A DNA stretch of 9,557 bases from Bacillota bacterium (GCA_023394035.1 JAEXBK010000044.1:1-9557); one strand, 5' to 3'; positions 1-6,506 are shown, counted from the first letter of the stretch. Numbers and translations: made by a program. The notes: generated by a model not told the origin, from the sequence alone.

Positions 1-56
1 CCACCTATCTGGGCGAAGAACTGGTTTATGTAGTGAACTACTTTTAACTTAGCCAT
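1..56 (-). CDS. grdB: Glycine reductase component B gamma subunit (GrdB), N-terminal fragment
   Basis: Only the first 18 codons and two bases of the next lie in the window; the gene continues beyond base 1. They read MAKLKVVHYINQFFAQIG, which I recognise as the conserved N-terminus of GrdB. GrdB is the selenoprotein subunit of substrate-specific protein B, which together with processed GrdE binds glycine and hands its carboxymethyl group to GrdA. The ATG is preceded by an AAGGAGGG ribosome site that directly abuts the grdE stop codon, with a 10-base gap between the two genes, so grdE and grdB are co-translated neighbours. By family knowledge the full protein carries its own UGA-encoded selenocysteine further in; that part cannot be seen here. 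Confidence 0.9.
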   Translation of the reverse strand, partial: MAKLKVVHYINQFFAQIG

Positions 57-66
57 TGTTCCCTCC

Positions 67-1344
67 TTACCTTGCACTCAGATATCCGAATCCGGTTTCA
101 TTTGTAGCGCCTGTGATTACCTGAATCTCAACCTCAAGCGAACCGTCTTCGTGAAGCGTATGATCGTTTGCTCCTGCAATCTTTTCGATATAATCAAGAG
201 TTCCTATAACCTTATCGAGCTTAGGAAGAACGACATATTCGTTTGCATTTCCGCCTGTAACTACCGCATCGGCAGCAGGGTCGGCATCTGCAAGCGACTG
301 TGACTTTCCGTCCTGTCCGGCATATTCGTCAGTAATGATAACCGTCTTGATGCCTTCCGCTTCTATCTTCTTGCAGTTCATGATCAGGTCGGTATCAGGG
401 TTTCCGAAGCCTTCCTGCGAAATAACTACTCCGTCAAGATCGAGCATTCTGCATATCTTAGCCGTGAAGTTCGATGAACGTTCTTTGTCTGCGAGATAAA
501 CGTTTTCGTTTGTTATAATCTGGCATACAAAGTTGATTGTCTTTCCGTGTTGAGCAAAAAGGTCTTCAACAACGGAATTGTTCTCATGAATGTATGTAGG
601 GTTCTTATCGCATGCTGATACGCAGTTACCTGAAACGATAGCTCCGTCCATGACTTCCGTCGGATGAAGAATCGTAGGCAGAATCTTCTTTGCATCTACG
701 CCGTAAACGTATGTGTCATGCAGAAGTCCCTGTGACTGAAGCATCTGAACATAGGCTACACGAGGAAGTCCCGGATATTTTTCTAGTCCTTCTTTGATTC
801 CGCATGTCTCATACACTTTTACTTCATCAGGTGTAAGGTTTCTTGCAAGCTCACCTAAGTGTGCTGCAACCTTGAAGCCCGCGATACGTACTGCCTTTTC
901 GTAATCATGTGGCTTGATGCCTTCTATAGGCTCAGCAACCATTACGAGGTTAAGAGTTTTTGAAAAAGGCGTGTATTCGGCACCGAGTCCGGTCATATCT
1001 ATTACACCTTCCTGGAAGCCTACGATTTTGCCGGCTGTAACAACTGCCATGCCCTTAAGCGCATATGTTTTTCCGGATCCTACTACATCAACCTTGGAAA
1101 TGAATCCCGGGAATATTCCGCCCGGTCCTTCGACCTTTACTCGCGGCTCGATTACGTCCTTTACAGGCGTGATTCTTACTGATTCTCCGGGTTTGGCAAT
1201 GTCAAAGTCTATGCTCTTAAGATGCTCTTCAGCAGCAACTCCTATAAGCTCCTCCTTTGATACATGCAGAACTCCGTCTTCGATCTTAGACTGAGTATCA
1301 AAGACGATGTCCTTGATGAAAATGCTTCCCAATTCCAATCTCAC
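67..1344 (-). CDS. grdE: Glycine reductase component B proprotein (alpha/beta subunits), pyruvoyl precursor GrdE
   Basis: This 425-residue protein has the length and whole-protein character of GrdE. In glycine-fermenting bacteria the proprotein is cut before a cysteine, which becomes a pyruvoyl group that forms a Schiff base with the glycine amino group. The expected site is visible as SGNCVSACDKNP, giving cleavage between Asn240 and Cys241 into pieces of about 240 and 185 residues. The start is a GTG: the translation MRLELGSIFIKD matches the usual GrdE N-terminus, and a strong GGAGG lies 8 bases upstream (1353-1357). It sits 51 bases after grdX and 10 bases before grdB. The canonical place for grdE is between trxA and grdA, so its position here, behind grdX, is a rearrangement. 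The cleavage chemistry is family knowledge; only the motif is seen. Confidence 0.95.
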   Translation of the reverse strand: MRLELGSIFIKDIVFDTQSKIEDGVLHVSKEELIGVAAEEHLKSIDFDIAKPGESVRITPVKDVIEPRVKVEGPGGIFPGFISKVDVVGSGKTYALKGMAVVTAGKIVGFQEGVIDMTGLGAEYTPFSKTLNLVMVAEPIEGIKPHDYEKAVRIAGFKVAAHLGELARNLTPDEVKVYETCGIKEGLEKYPGLPRVAYVQMLQSQGLLHDTYVYGVDAKKILPTILHPTEVMDGAIVSGNCVSACDKNPTYIHENNSVVEDLFAQHGKTINFVCQIITNENVYLADKERSSNFTAKICRMLDLDGVVISQEGFGNPDTDLIMNCKKIEAEGIKTVIITDEYAGQDGKSQSLADADPAADAVVTGGNANEYVVLPKLDKVIGTLDYIEKIAGANDHTLHEDGSLEVEIQVITGATNETGFGYLSAR

Positions 1345-1395
1345 TTGAGTTCCCTCCTTTTCTTAAATAATTATAATTCAGTTAACTTTACATTA

Positions 1396-1794
1396 TTATA
1401 GCTGAGCATCTGCCGAAGCGGCTCCGCTCATTATGAGACCAAGATCAACGAGCTGAAAGTCCAGAAGTACTTCCGGACGATACTGCCTGTACAGCTCAGC
1501 CTTGTTCTTGAACTTACCTGCCGTTTCTATGGCATTTTCTATCAGCTTCAAAGAGTACTGATCAACCTGATTCTCCGGGGTTGCCGAAATCATCACCGAT
1601 TTGTATGGCGTTTCTCCCGGTTTGACGCTTCCGGACAAAGGATGCGAAAGAAGCTTATATCCCTTGTGAACTAAGTTTCTTACCCTTGTAAGAAGGAAGA
1701 TGAAATCTCCGTCTTCAAATCTCACATCGTGTCTGTCACCCATTTCCGATACCGTCATAGGGTTGTTTGTTAAGATAAAATATTTTATGCTCAT
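1396..1794 (-). CDS. grdX: GrdX family protein
   Basis: The product is 132 residues and begins MSIKYFILTNNPMT, the N-terminal pattern I associate with GrdX, a small soluble protein found almost only in glycine, sarcosine and betaine reductase loci. Its biochemical role is not established. No signal peptide, membrane segment or CxxC motif is visible. The middle of the protein (about residues 27-75, including LLTRVRNLVHKGYKLLSHPL and a later PYKSVMIS) is the most family-like part. The start is supported by the family N-terminus, but the ribosome site is weak (AGAGAAA about 7 bases upstream), in contrast to the strong sites of grdE and grdB. A candidate promoter and a 12-base palindrome lie just upstream, so grdX may open a second transcription unit grdX-grdE-grdB. 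In most known loci grdX is the first gene of the whole operon. Confidence 0.87.
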   Translation of the reverse strand: MSIKYFILTNNPMTVSEMGDRHDVRFEDGDFIFLLTRVRNLVHKGYKLLSHPLSGSVKPGETPYKSVMISATPENQVDQYSLKLIENAIETAGKFKNKAELYRQYRPEVLLDFQLVDLGLIMSGAASADAQL

Positions 1795-1808
1795 GTTTCA
1801 GTTTCTCT

Positions 1809-1820
1809 ATGAAATTTCAT
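1809..1820. repeat. Perfect 12-base palindrome ATGAAATTTCAT upstream of grdX
   Basis: ATGAAATTTCAT is its own reverse complement. It lies 15 bases upstream of the grdX start codon and about 25 bases downstream of the candidate -10 box at 1846-1851. This is where a repressor could block initiation or early elongation. It could equally be a chance AT-rich palindrome or a small RNA hairpin over the ribosome site. No regulator can be named. Confidence 0.3.
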
Positions 1821-1845
1821 AATTAATGCCTGCCGGCTATTTACT

Positions 1846-1876
1846 ATTATAATAACATTTGCAGTATACAGTTCAA
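1846..1876 (-). promoter_or_regulatory. Candidate internal promoter for grdX-grdE-grdB
   Basis: Read on the minus strand, a consensus TATAAT (1851-1846) is preceded by TTGAAC (1876-1871) with a long 19-base spacer. The surrounding GTTATTATAATAG is identical over 13 bases to the -10 region of the candidate promoter upstream of the riboswitch (7712-7717), which strengthens the call. The 96-base gap between the DUF3343 gene and grdX is the largest intergenic gap downstream of trxA apart from the roughly 100 bases before grdA, and has room for a start site. The spacer is suboptimal and the region is AT-rich, so this remains a prediction. Confidence 0.45.
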
Positions 1877-1890
1877 TAGAAATCTTTTGA

Positions 1891-2130
1891 TTAATATATT
1901 AATAATCTATATCTTCCATCGCTGTAAATACCGTGTTTTTCAAGGCTTAAGGAAATTACATCGGCAAAGGTCTCTTCCACTGCCCAGCAAATGCCGCATG
2001 AAGCGGATATTGCGCGCGGTACCGGTATCATCTTACCGGGAAGAGCTTCCTCACGTGCAATTTTTTCCATCGAAATTGCTTCGTGTGTTGAAGGAAACGT
2101 AAATACCGCTTTGATGGTCTTTTCTGCCAT
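1891..2130 (-). CDS. DUF3343 family small protein, putative Se/S carrier-like
   Basis: This 79-residue protein resembles the DUF3343 family, whose members are often annotated as putative Se/S carrier-like proteins. The recognisable signature is IPVPRAISASCGICWAV at about residues 35-51, with Cys45 and Cys48 as a CGIC pair; the N-terminus (TIKAVFTFPSTHEAISMEK) has the usual 'strand then helix' look. The ATG is only 3 bases after the yedF stop and has no strong ribosome site of its own, so it is probably translated by coupling to yedF. Its place next to yedF and inside a run of selenoprotein genes suggests a job in selenium or sulfur handling. That is inferred from context, not shown. The family assignment is from pattern recognition and rests mainly on the PVPR...SCG block. 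Confidence 0.8.
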   Translation of the reverse strand: MAEKTIKAVFTFPSTHEAISMEKIAREEALPGKMIPVPRAISASCGICWAVEETFADVISLSLEKHGIYSDGRYRLLIY

Positions 2131-2133
2131 GGC

Positions 2134-2763
2134 TTATGGTCTGATAACCTTTCCTGCCGATGTCATCGCTTCAACGATGTCATACATATTTCCTATTCTT
2201 CCTACTGCCAGCTTTTCTTTCAGTCCAAAGAAATCGGCACACGTTCCGCATGTTATGATTTCCGTTCCCGATTCTGCAAGCACAGCAAGGTCATTTATCA
2301 CAGGAGAGCCTTCCGTTGTCAGCTTGGCGCCTCCGTTAAAGAAAAGGCATTTGTCAGGTTTAATATCCTCCTGGCTCAAGGTGTAGATGAATCCCTTGAT
2401 AAGAAGGGCTCCGAGCTCATCGTCGCCGCTTCCGAGCTTATCTGAAGCAAACGCGACTACATAGCTCTTGTTTTCTTGTTGAGGAAGCTCCATATTGCAT
2501 GAATATGTTTCTCCGTCTGCCGCTTTGACATCTATTTCGTTTTCTGAAGTTATGACTATGGAATAATCATTTTCGCCGTTTACCGAAACTTCCGCCTTTG
2601 CACCAACGGTAGCTGCAAATCTCTTGAGATTTTCTACGGCAGTATTATTGTCAACAAGTGTCTTTACCGATCCTTTTCCAGCTATTGCTTCAAAAGCTTT
2701 CTTTGTTTCTATAACAGGTATAGGGCACTGTTTTCCTCTTGCATCAACTATTACATTATCCAT
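2134..2763 (-). CDS. yedF: Selenium metabolism protein YedF (TusA-like plus DsrE-like domains)
   Basis: The 209-residue product has two parts. Residues 1-75 are a TusA/SirA-like domain with the signature DARGKQCPIPVIETKKA, where Cys13 in the CPxP motif is the persulfide or selenide carrier residue of that fold. Residues 100-209 are DsrE-like, with SDKLGSGDDELGALLIKGFI and a CGTCADFFGL segment (Cys172, Cys175). This two-domain arrangement is that of the YedF family, which occurs mainly in genomes that make selenoproteins and is believed to take part in selenium delivery; the exact reaction is unproven. The start has GAAAGG 7 bases upstream. It follows grdD by 37 bases and is almost contiguous with the DUF3343 gene, so the pair looks like a unit inserted between grdD and grdX. 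Confidence 0.9.
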   Translation of the reverse strand: MDNVIVDARGKQCPIPVIETKKAFEAIAGKGSVKTLVDNNTAVENLKRFAATVGAKAEVSVNGENDYSIVITSENEIDVKAADGETYSCNMELPQQENKSYVVAFASDKLGSGDDELGALLIKGFIYTLSQEDIKPDKCLFFNGGAKLTTEGSPVINDLAVLAESGTEIITCGTCADFFGLKEKLAVGRIGNMYDIVEAMTSAGKVIRP

Positions 2764-2800
2764 GACAAAACCTTTCCGTGCTTCAAATCAGTAACTTGAA

Positions 2801-3955
2801 CTAACTAATATATCCGCCCTCTTTTAGGATGTCCATCGCCTTTCCGAGGTTTGAGTCTGAGACGAGAATCACAGGTCCCGTGCATCCCATTCCGCTTTCG
2901 GCGTAGATTCCGTTCTTCCAAAGAAGCTTTACTCCGTCCTCAAGGTCCATTATTTCGATACCCTGCACAGTAGACGTAACTATTTCTTTTGCAGGTGCAT
3001 TTACGACTTCTTCCGTTGCTGCAGACTTTGATGATGATTTAAGATCACCGAGAATCTGATCAAGACCGGCTTTTTTTGCAGCAGCAAATTCCTTAGCCGC
3101 AATCTCAAAGACATTACCGTTTATCAGCTCTCCGGCAAAGGTCAAGGCCGATTTGATAAGAGGAGCACCTGACGCCCTTGAAATAATCATTACAAGCTTG
3201 TCATAGCCTTCTCCGATTCCCGGACCGTATCCATATCCCATTGATTCAAAGCTTCCGCCCGTTGTAAACGAAGAAAGCATCTTGATCAGCACATTGCCTG
3301 TAAGGGAATCCGTTACCATTATATCAGGCGTTCCGCGCAGAACATCGTTGCCGCGCATTATGCATCCGCCGTCTGCTCTCGATGTTTCCGCAAATGTTAT
3401 GTCATATCCGCCTGCCTTAAGCTTCTTAAGAGCAATTTCGGTCTGACGTGCACCGTCAACATTGAGGATACCTACAGTAGGTGCAGGGTTTCCGCATGCC
3501 TTTGCTGTAATTATGCCGCAGATGGCATTTCTGATCATTCCCTCGATTCTGTCCGTGCTCGATGTTCCCGTTGTATTTGCTATGTACATCTCCCTGCCGA
3601 GACCCGGAGTGACAGCGCGTCCTACGGTTGAAACGCCTATAGGGAACGGATAGTGCATCGTAACAGCTCCGTCGATTTCATGTGAGAGAAGAAGCTCATC
3701 CATCTTTGCATGACCCTCTTCGTCATCTTTTACTTCGACTGTATTCACACCATCGGCATGGAGCGTTCCGATGTAGTAAACGTCCACACCTTCCTTTGCA
3801 GCCGCTGCAGCCGCTGCAATCGAGTTTTCTTCACCGTGTTCGCTTCCCATTCCCGTAAGAGCGATTTTCGGTTTTTTCCCGAAGCTGCCCGTTTCGAGTC
3901 CTTCAGCCATCTGCAGGAAGGTATCGGCGATGATCTTCTCAATTCTGTCAGCCAT
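2801..3955 (-). CDS. grdD: Glycine reductase component C alpha subunit (GrdD), acetyl phosphate formation
   Basis: GrdD with GrdC forms protein C, which converts the carboxymethyl-selenoether on GrdA to an enzyme-bound acetyl thioester and releases acetyl phosphate by phosphorolysis. The 384-residue protein is distantly like PlsX phosphate acyltransferase. In Eubacterium acidaminophilum the catalytic thiol of GrdD is Cys359; the equivalent here is most likely Cys358 in YAESGMGCTGPV near the C-terminus. A conserved-looking central part includes NTTGTSSTDRIEGMIRNAICG (about 127-147). Residues 47-53 are an alanine run. An ATG at 3991 would add 12 residues, but MADRIEKII at 3955 has AGGAGG 6 bases upstream and fits the family, so I chose it. 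The gene starts 10 bases after the grdC stop and is translated with it. Confidence 0.94.
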   Translation of the reverse strand: MADRIEKIIADTFLQMAEGLETGSFGKKPKIALTGMGSEHGEENSIAAAAAAAKEGVDVYYIGTLHADGVNTVEVKDDEEGHAKMDELLLSHEIDGAVTMHYPFPIGVSTVGRAVTPGLGREMYIANTTGTSSTDRIEGMIRNAICGIITAKACGNPAPTVGILNVDGARQTEIALKKLKAGGYDITFAETSRADGGCIMRGNDVLRGTPDIMVTDSLTGNVLIKMLSSFTTGGSFESMGYGYGPGIGEGYDKLVMIISRASGAPLIKSALTFAGELINGNVFEIAAKEFAAAKKAGLDQILGDLKSSSKSAATEEVVNAPAKEIVTSTVQGIEIMDLEDGVKLLWKNGIYAESGMGCTGPVILVSDSNLGKAMDILKEGGYIS

Positions 3956-3961
3956 TATATA

Positions 3962-3967
3962 CCTCCT
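3962..3967 (-). promoter_or_regulatory. Ribosome binding site of grdD, overlapping the grdC stop
   Basis: AGGAGG on the minus strand overlaps the grdC TAG stop (the sequence reads TAGGAGG) and lies 6 bases before the ATG at 3955. It fixes the grdD start at 3955 rather than at the upstream ATG at 3991, and indicates coupled translation of the two protein C subunits. Confidence 0.8.
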
Positions 3968-5504
3968 ACTCCTGAATAAGCGATGCGGCAAATTCCTTCA
4001 TTGCATGAGCAATCATATTTCTTATCTTATCTTCGGATACACCTGCATCGGCATTTTCGGCCTTGCCTTCGTTTTTCCTGATCAGGAATGAAACTCCGTC
4101 AAACAGGTTTGTCATTCTTCCGAGGAATAAGCTTCCTTTTCCGACTATCATTGCATTTTTGATTTTTCCTGAAAGTATATCCTCGCAGGCAAAACCGATG
4201 TAAGGCACTCCTGACGGAATGTGTCCCTGTGTAGGAGCCCATCCTGTGAGTCCGTGCGCCTTTGTAAATTCGGCTATATCCTTTCTTTCGATATCACCCT
4301 TCTTTACCGCAAGGGCAGCGATCATCTTGTAGTTTGCAAGTGGAACATCGCCTGCGCCTGCAGGAATTGTAATATCAGGGTTCTGCATCTCAGGAGCAAA
4401 TTTATCGACATCAGTTATCTTCATGCCGACTCTTTCGAGAGGCTCAGATACGAGTGAACCGATAACGTTCTGAGGAGCCGATCCTGTTCCTACGGTATGT
4501 CTTCCGAGTACCGAAAGGTCTATTTCCGGATTGATTCCGTCATTTTCGGATATTATTACACAAAAAGCGCCAAGGCAGTCCTCTAAGAGCGGAAGACCCT
4601 TGTCGATATGGTTCTTTCCGTTCATTCCGAGCTTTGCTGTACAGCCGCCGCCTGTAACGGCAACGCATTTGAATGCGCCTGCCTGAACGAGAGCCGCTGC
4701 CTCAACTATAGCGTGCGAAGGACCTGCGCAGAAGCCGCGTGAGTCAGATCCTGTAGCCTTAACGAGACCGGCTATTTCAGCTTCAGCCTTTGCAAAGTTT
4801 CCGCCGCCTCTTTGGTTCATGTCTCCGCATGCTTCCTCAGAGCAGTTTATTACGTACTCTACATCTTCCTTTGCGATACCTGCATTCTTGACTGCATAGA
4901 GGATTGCAAGTACGCTGCTTGCTTTTTCCATGAGGTTTTCGTGCATGGTATGTGCCGACAGGTTAACGTCGATATCATGAGCTTTTTTTACGCAGCCTAC
5001 GAGCTTGCCGCCGTGATAAAGACCTTCTGCTCCTTCGTTATTAACGAGGTTTTCGATTTCCGAAAGCTCAAAGCCTTCTTCTACCCTTGCTACGATGTCT
5101 TCGCTTATGATTTCGTTTGCCGCGAATTTTTCTTTTGCCGAAGCTACGAACTCTTTGTCAAGCTTTACTACTTCAAATACGTCGCACACCTGAACGAGGA
5201 GAAGGAATTCTTCCTGCGGCATGATCTCGCCGTACTTTCCGTAACGCGAATTAGTTCCGAGCACCTTTCCGCTCCATGGCATTTCAAGCGAAGTCAGCTC
5301 ATCAGGATGAGCATTTCCTATATATACCTGGTTTGGCGGATATGATACCGCGTCCTCGTATGAACGAATATGGTTAGGTATGTTCTTAAGATATTCCGAC
5401 TCCGGGTTAACGATTCTTTCGGTTGTCTGAGTAGTACCGTTATGCAGGATCATATCCGGCGTATGAGCCAGCACGTAGCTTGCTCCGCTTAAAACACTGT
5501 TCAT
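3966..5504 (-). CDS. grdC: Glycine reductase component C beta subunit (GrdC)
   Basis: This 512-residue protein begins MNSVLSGASYVLAHTPDM, the characteristic GrdC N-terminus, and has the normal length. GrdC is the larger subunit of protein C and is related to FabH-type ketoacyl synthases. By analogy, Cys259 in SRGFCAGPSHA and His428 in GWAPTQGHIPSG occupy positions like the nucleophile and histidine of that fold; this mapping is inference. A glycine-rich VTGGGCTAKLGMNG block lies at about 283-296. An in-frame TAA lies 18 bases upstream of the ATG with no other start between, so the start is secure, although the ribosome site (AAAGG about 12 bases away) is weak. It follows grdA by 88 bases that contain a strong hairpin. 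In canonical loci grdB lies between grdA and grdC; here it has moved downstream. Confidence 0.94.
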   Translation of the reverse strand: MNSVLSGASYVLAHTPDMILHNGTTQTTERIVNPESEYLKNIPNHIRSYEDAVSYPPNQVYIGNAHPDELTSLEMPWSGKVLGTNSRYGKYGEIMPQEEFLLLVQVCDVFEVVKLDKEFVASAKEKFAANEIISEDIVARVEEGFELSEIENLVNNEGAEGLYHGGKLVGCVKKAHDIDVNLSAHTMHENLMEKASSVLAILYAVKNAGIAKEDVEYVINCSEEACGDMNQRGGGNFAKAEAEIAGLVKATGSDSRGFCAGPSHAIVEAAALVQAGAFKCVAVTGGGCTAKLGMNGKNHIDKGLPLLEDCLGAFCVIISENDGINPEIDLSVLGRHTVGTGSAPQNVIGSLVSEPLERVGMKITDVDKFAPEMQNPDITIPAGAGDVPLANYKMIAALAVKKGDIERKDIAEFTKAHGLTGWAPTQGHIPSGVPYIGFACEDILSGKIKNAMIVGKGSLFLGRMTNLFDGVSFLIRKNEGKAENADAGVSEDKIRNMIAHAMKEFAASLIQE

Positions 5505-5543
5505 GTGAATTGTCTGCCTTTCTTACTTTATTTTAACAATCGG

Positions 5544-5575
5544 AAAACGGAGTGGTCTTAACTAAGACCCTCCGT
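5544..5575 (-). terminator. Strong hairpin with short U-tract between grdA and grdC (attenuator or mRNA stabiliser)
   Basis: On the minus strand ACGGAG-GGTCTT-AGTT-AAGACC-A-CTCCGT folds into 12 base pairs with one bulged A and a four-base loop, followed by TTTT whose first T closes the stem. It starts 18 bases after the grdA stop. The U-tract is short, so full termination is unlikely because grdC and grdD lie downstream without an obvious promoter. Partial termination, or protection of the trxB-trxA-grdA message from 3' decay, would give more GrdA than protein C. The structure is seen; the function is inferred. Confidence 0.6.
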
Positions 5576-5592
5576 ATATGCTGCATCATAGA

Positions 5593-6066
5593 TTAAAGAT
5601 ACTTGCAGTATTCTTCACGTATCGCCGTCATTTCACCGATTATATCGTCGACGTCGAGTACCATTTCCATCATGCTGATTTGTTCGTCATAAACATCCGC
5701 GTCAAATTCTTCCTTCACTTCAGGTTCAACGACGTGGAAAACCGTAAGTCCCAACTGGACTTCTGTCAACGGACCTGCATAAGTAGGGTCGCCTGCCGTA
5801 ACGGTTTCTGCTGCAAGACTTGCAGCTTCACCTTCAGCAGCACCGAGAACTACTACTAAGTTCTCAGCACCGTACTGGTCAGCAAACTCTTTTACCCTCT
5901 TCTGATTTTCGAGGTCCATCGCACCGGCGCTCGTTCAGACAAAGCACTCAGTTGATGAGAATACTACATCGCCGCCGGCCGTCTTGACGCATGCCGCGAT
6001 AGCGTCGCCCGGAATTCCGTCACGATCGCCGATAATAACTACTTTTTTGTCTTTTAAAATAGCCAT
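5593..6066 (-). CDS. grdA: Glycine/sarcosine/betaine reductase selenoprotein A (GrdA), Sec44
   Basis: Selenoprotein A is the small shuttle that carries the carboxymethyl group as a selenoether from protein B to protein C. The 157-residue protein is read through an in-frame UGA at 5937-5935 giving ECFV-Sec-TSAGAMDLE. The CxxSec redox motif is Cys41/Sec44, the position known for GrdA. Sequence on both sides of the UGA is typical: VVIIGDRDGIPGDAIAAC before it, and GAAEGEAASLAAETVTAGDPT and EMVLDVDDIIGEM after it. Without recoding it would be miscalled as two fragments, one ending at 5935 and one starting at 5919. I chose the second of two adjacent ATGs: MAILKDKKVV fits the family and AGGAG lies 7 bases upstream; the first ATG (6069) would add one Met. 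It follows trxA by about 100 bases and the stop is TAA. Confidence 0.96.
5910..5933 (-). promoter_or_regulatory. Candidate bacterial SECIS hairpin of grdA
   Basis: Immediately 3' of the UGA the RNA can form CGAG/CUCG as an outer stem (5933-5930 with 5913-5910) and CGC-CGGU-GCG as an inner stem-loop (5929-5920), with AUGGAC unpaired on the 3' side. A stem-loop directly after the UGA with a G/U-containing apical loop is what the C-terminal winged helices of SelB bind. The fold was made by eye; the pairing is real but short, and the sequence is also constrained by coding. Confidence 0.5.
5935..5937 (-). other. UGA codon recoded as selenocysteine (GrdA Sec44)
   Basis: TGA is in frame within grdA, flanked by uninterrupted family-typical protein on both sides, and falls in the ECFV-U-T(S/A)AGAMDLEN motif of GrdA. 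The presence of selB in the same window supports decoding as selenocysteine. Confidence 0.95.
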
Positions 6067-6168
6067 CATCTTTCTCCTTTCTCTATTCACATTTTTTGAT
6101 TCAGACACGGCTTTATTGCCGCGCATTATATTTATCCAAGCAAAATGCTTTGATAACGAAATAATAAA

Positions 6169-6486
6169 TTAGATATACTTCTGGATCATAGCCTCGATAG
6201 CTTCAGGAGTACATTCGTCCTTTACGAGCTCTTCGATCTTTTCTCCATCCTTATAGATTGCCATAACAGGAAGTCCGAGCACCTTTTCTTTGATTGCTGC
6301 ACGGCGTGCCTTTGTTGTGTTAAGGCCTGCAAATTTGATCTTATCACCATACTTGTCTGCAAACTCATGTACCTTAGGCATAAGAGCAGCGCATGGAGCG
6401 CATCCGTCTCCGAAGAAGTCTACGAATACATATCCTTCTGCTTGTAAAACTTCAGCTTCAAAATTTGTCTTATCACATTCAACCAT
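6169..6486 (-). CDS. trxA: Thioredoxin of the glycine reductase system, atypical GCAPC active site
   Basis: A 105-residue thioredoxin that reduces the oxidised GrdA selenenylsulfide after each cycle, itself reduced by TrxB. The usual thioredoxin layout is present: YVFVDFFGDGCAPCAALMPK with redox cysteines Cys29 and Cys32, and GLPVMAIYKDGEKIEE with the cis-proline at Pro73. The active site is GCAPC rather than the common WCGPC: the tryptophan is Gly and the CGPC glycine is Ala. Non-canonical GCxPC sites are known from thioredoxins of glycine-reducing clostridia, so this looks like a dedicated GrdA partner. Two further cysteines, Cys4 and Cys92, are present. An in-frame ATG at 6534 would add 16 residues and overlap trxB; I prefer 6486, with GGTGAG 6 bases upstream and a normal thioredoxin N-terminus. 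It follows trxB by 20 bases. Confidence 0.93.
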   Translation of the reverse strand: MVECDKTNFEAEVLQAEGYVFVDFFGDGCAPCAALMPKVHEFADKYGDKIKFAGLNTTKARRAAIKEKVLGLPVMAIYKDGEKIEELVKDECTPEAIEAMIQKYI

Positions 6487-6506
6487 TTCTCTCACCTTTC
6501 CTTTGA

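Noticed and set aside
3956..3991. Longer grdD start at 3991 overlapping grdC
   Set aside because: AGGAGG at 3962-3967 lies downstream of that start and is correctly spaced for the ATG at 3955, which also gives the family N-terminus.
4812..5345. Plus-strand 177-codon open frame opposite grdC, and similar plus-strand frames at 914-1294, 1991-2386, 8011-8412 and elsewhere
   Set aside because: They lie antisense within well-supported family genes, have no ribosome sites, and read as low-complexity Cys/Phe/Ser-rich translations typical of a shadow strand.
6067..6168. Promoter for grdA based on a TATAAT in the trxA-grdA gap
   Set aside because: No -35 element at 16-18 bases and no match to the 13-base block shared by the other two candidates; the gap holds only a weak CGGC/GCCG hairpin.
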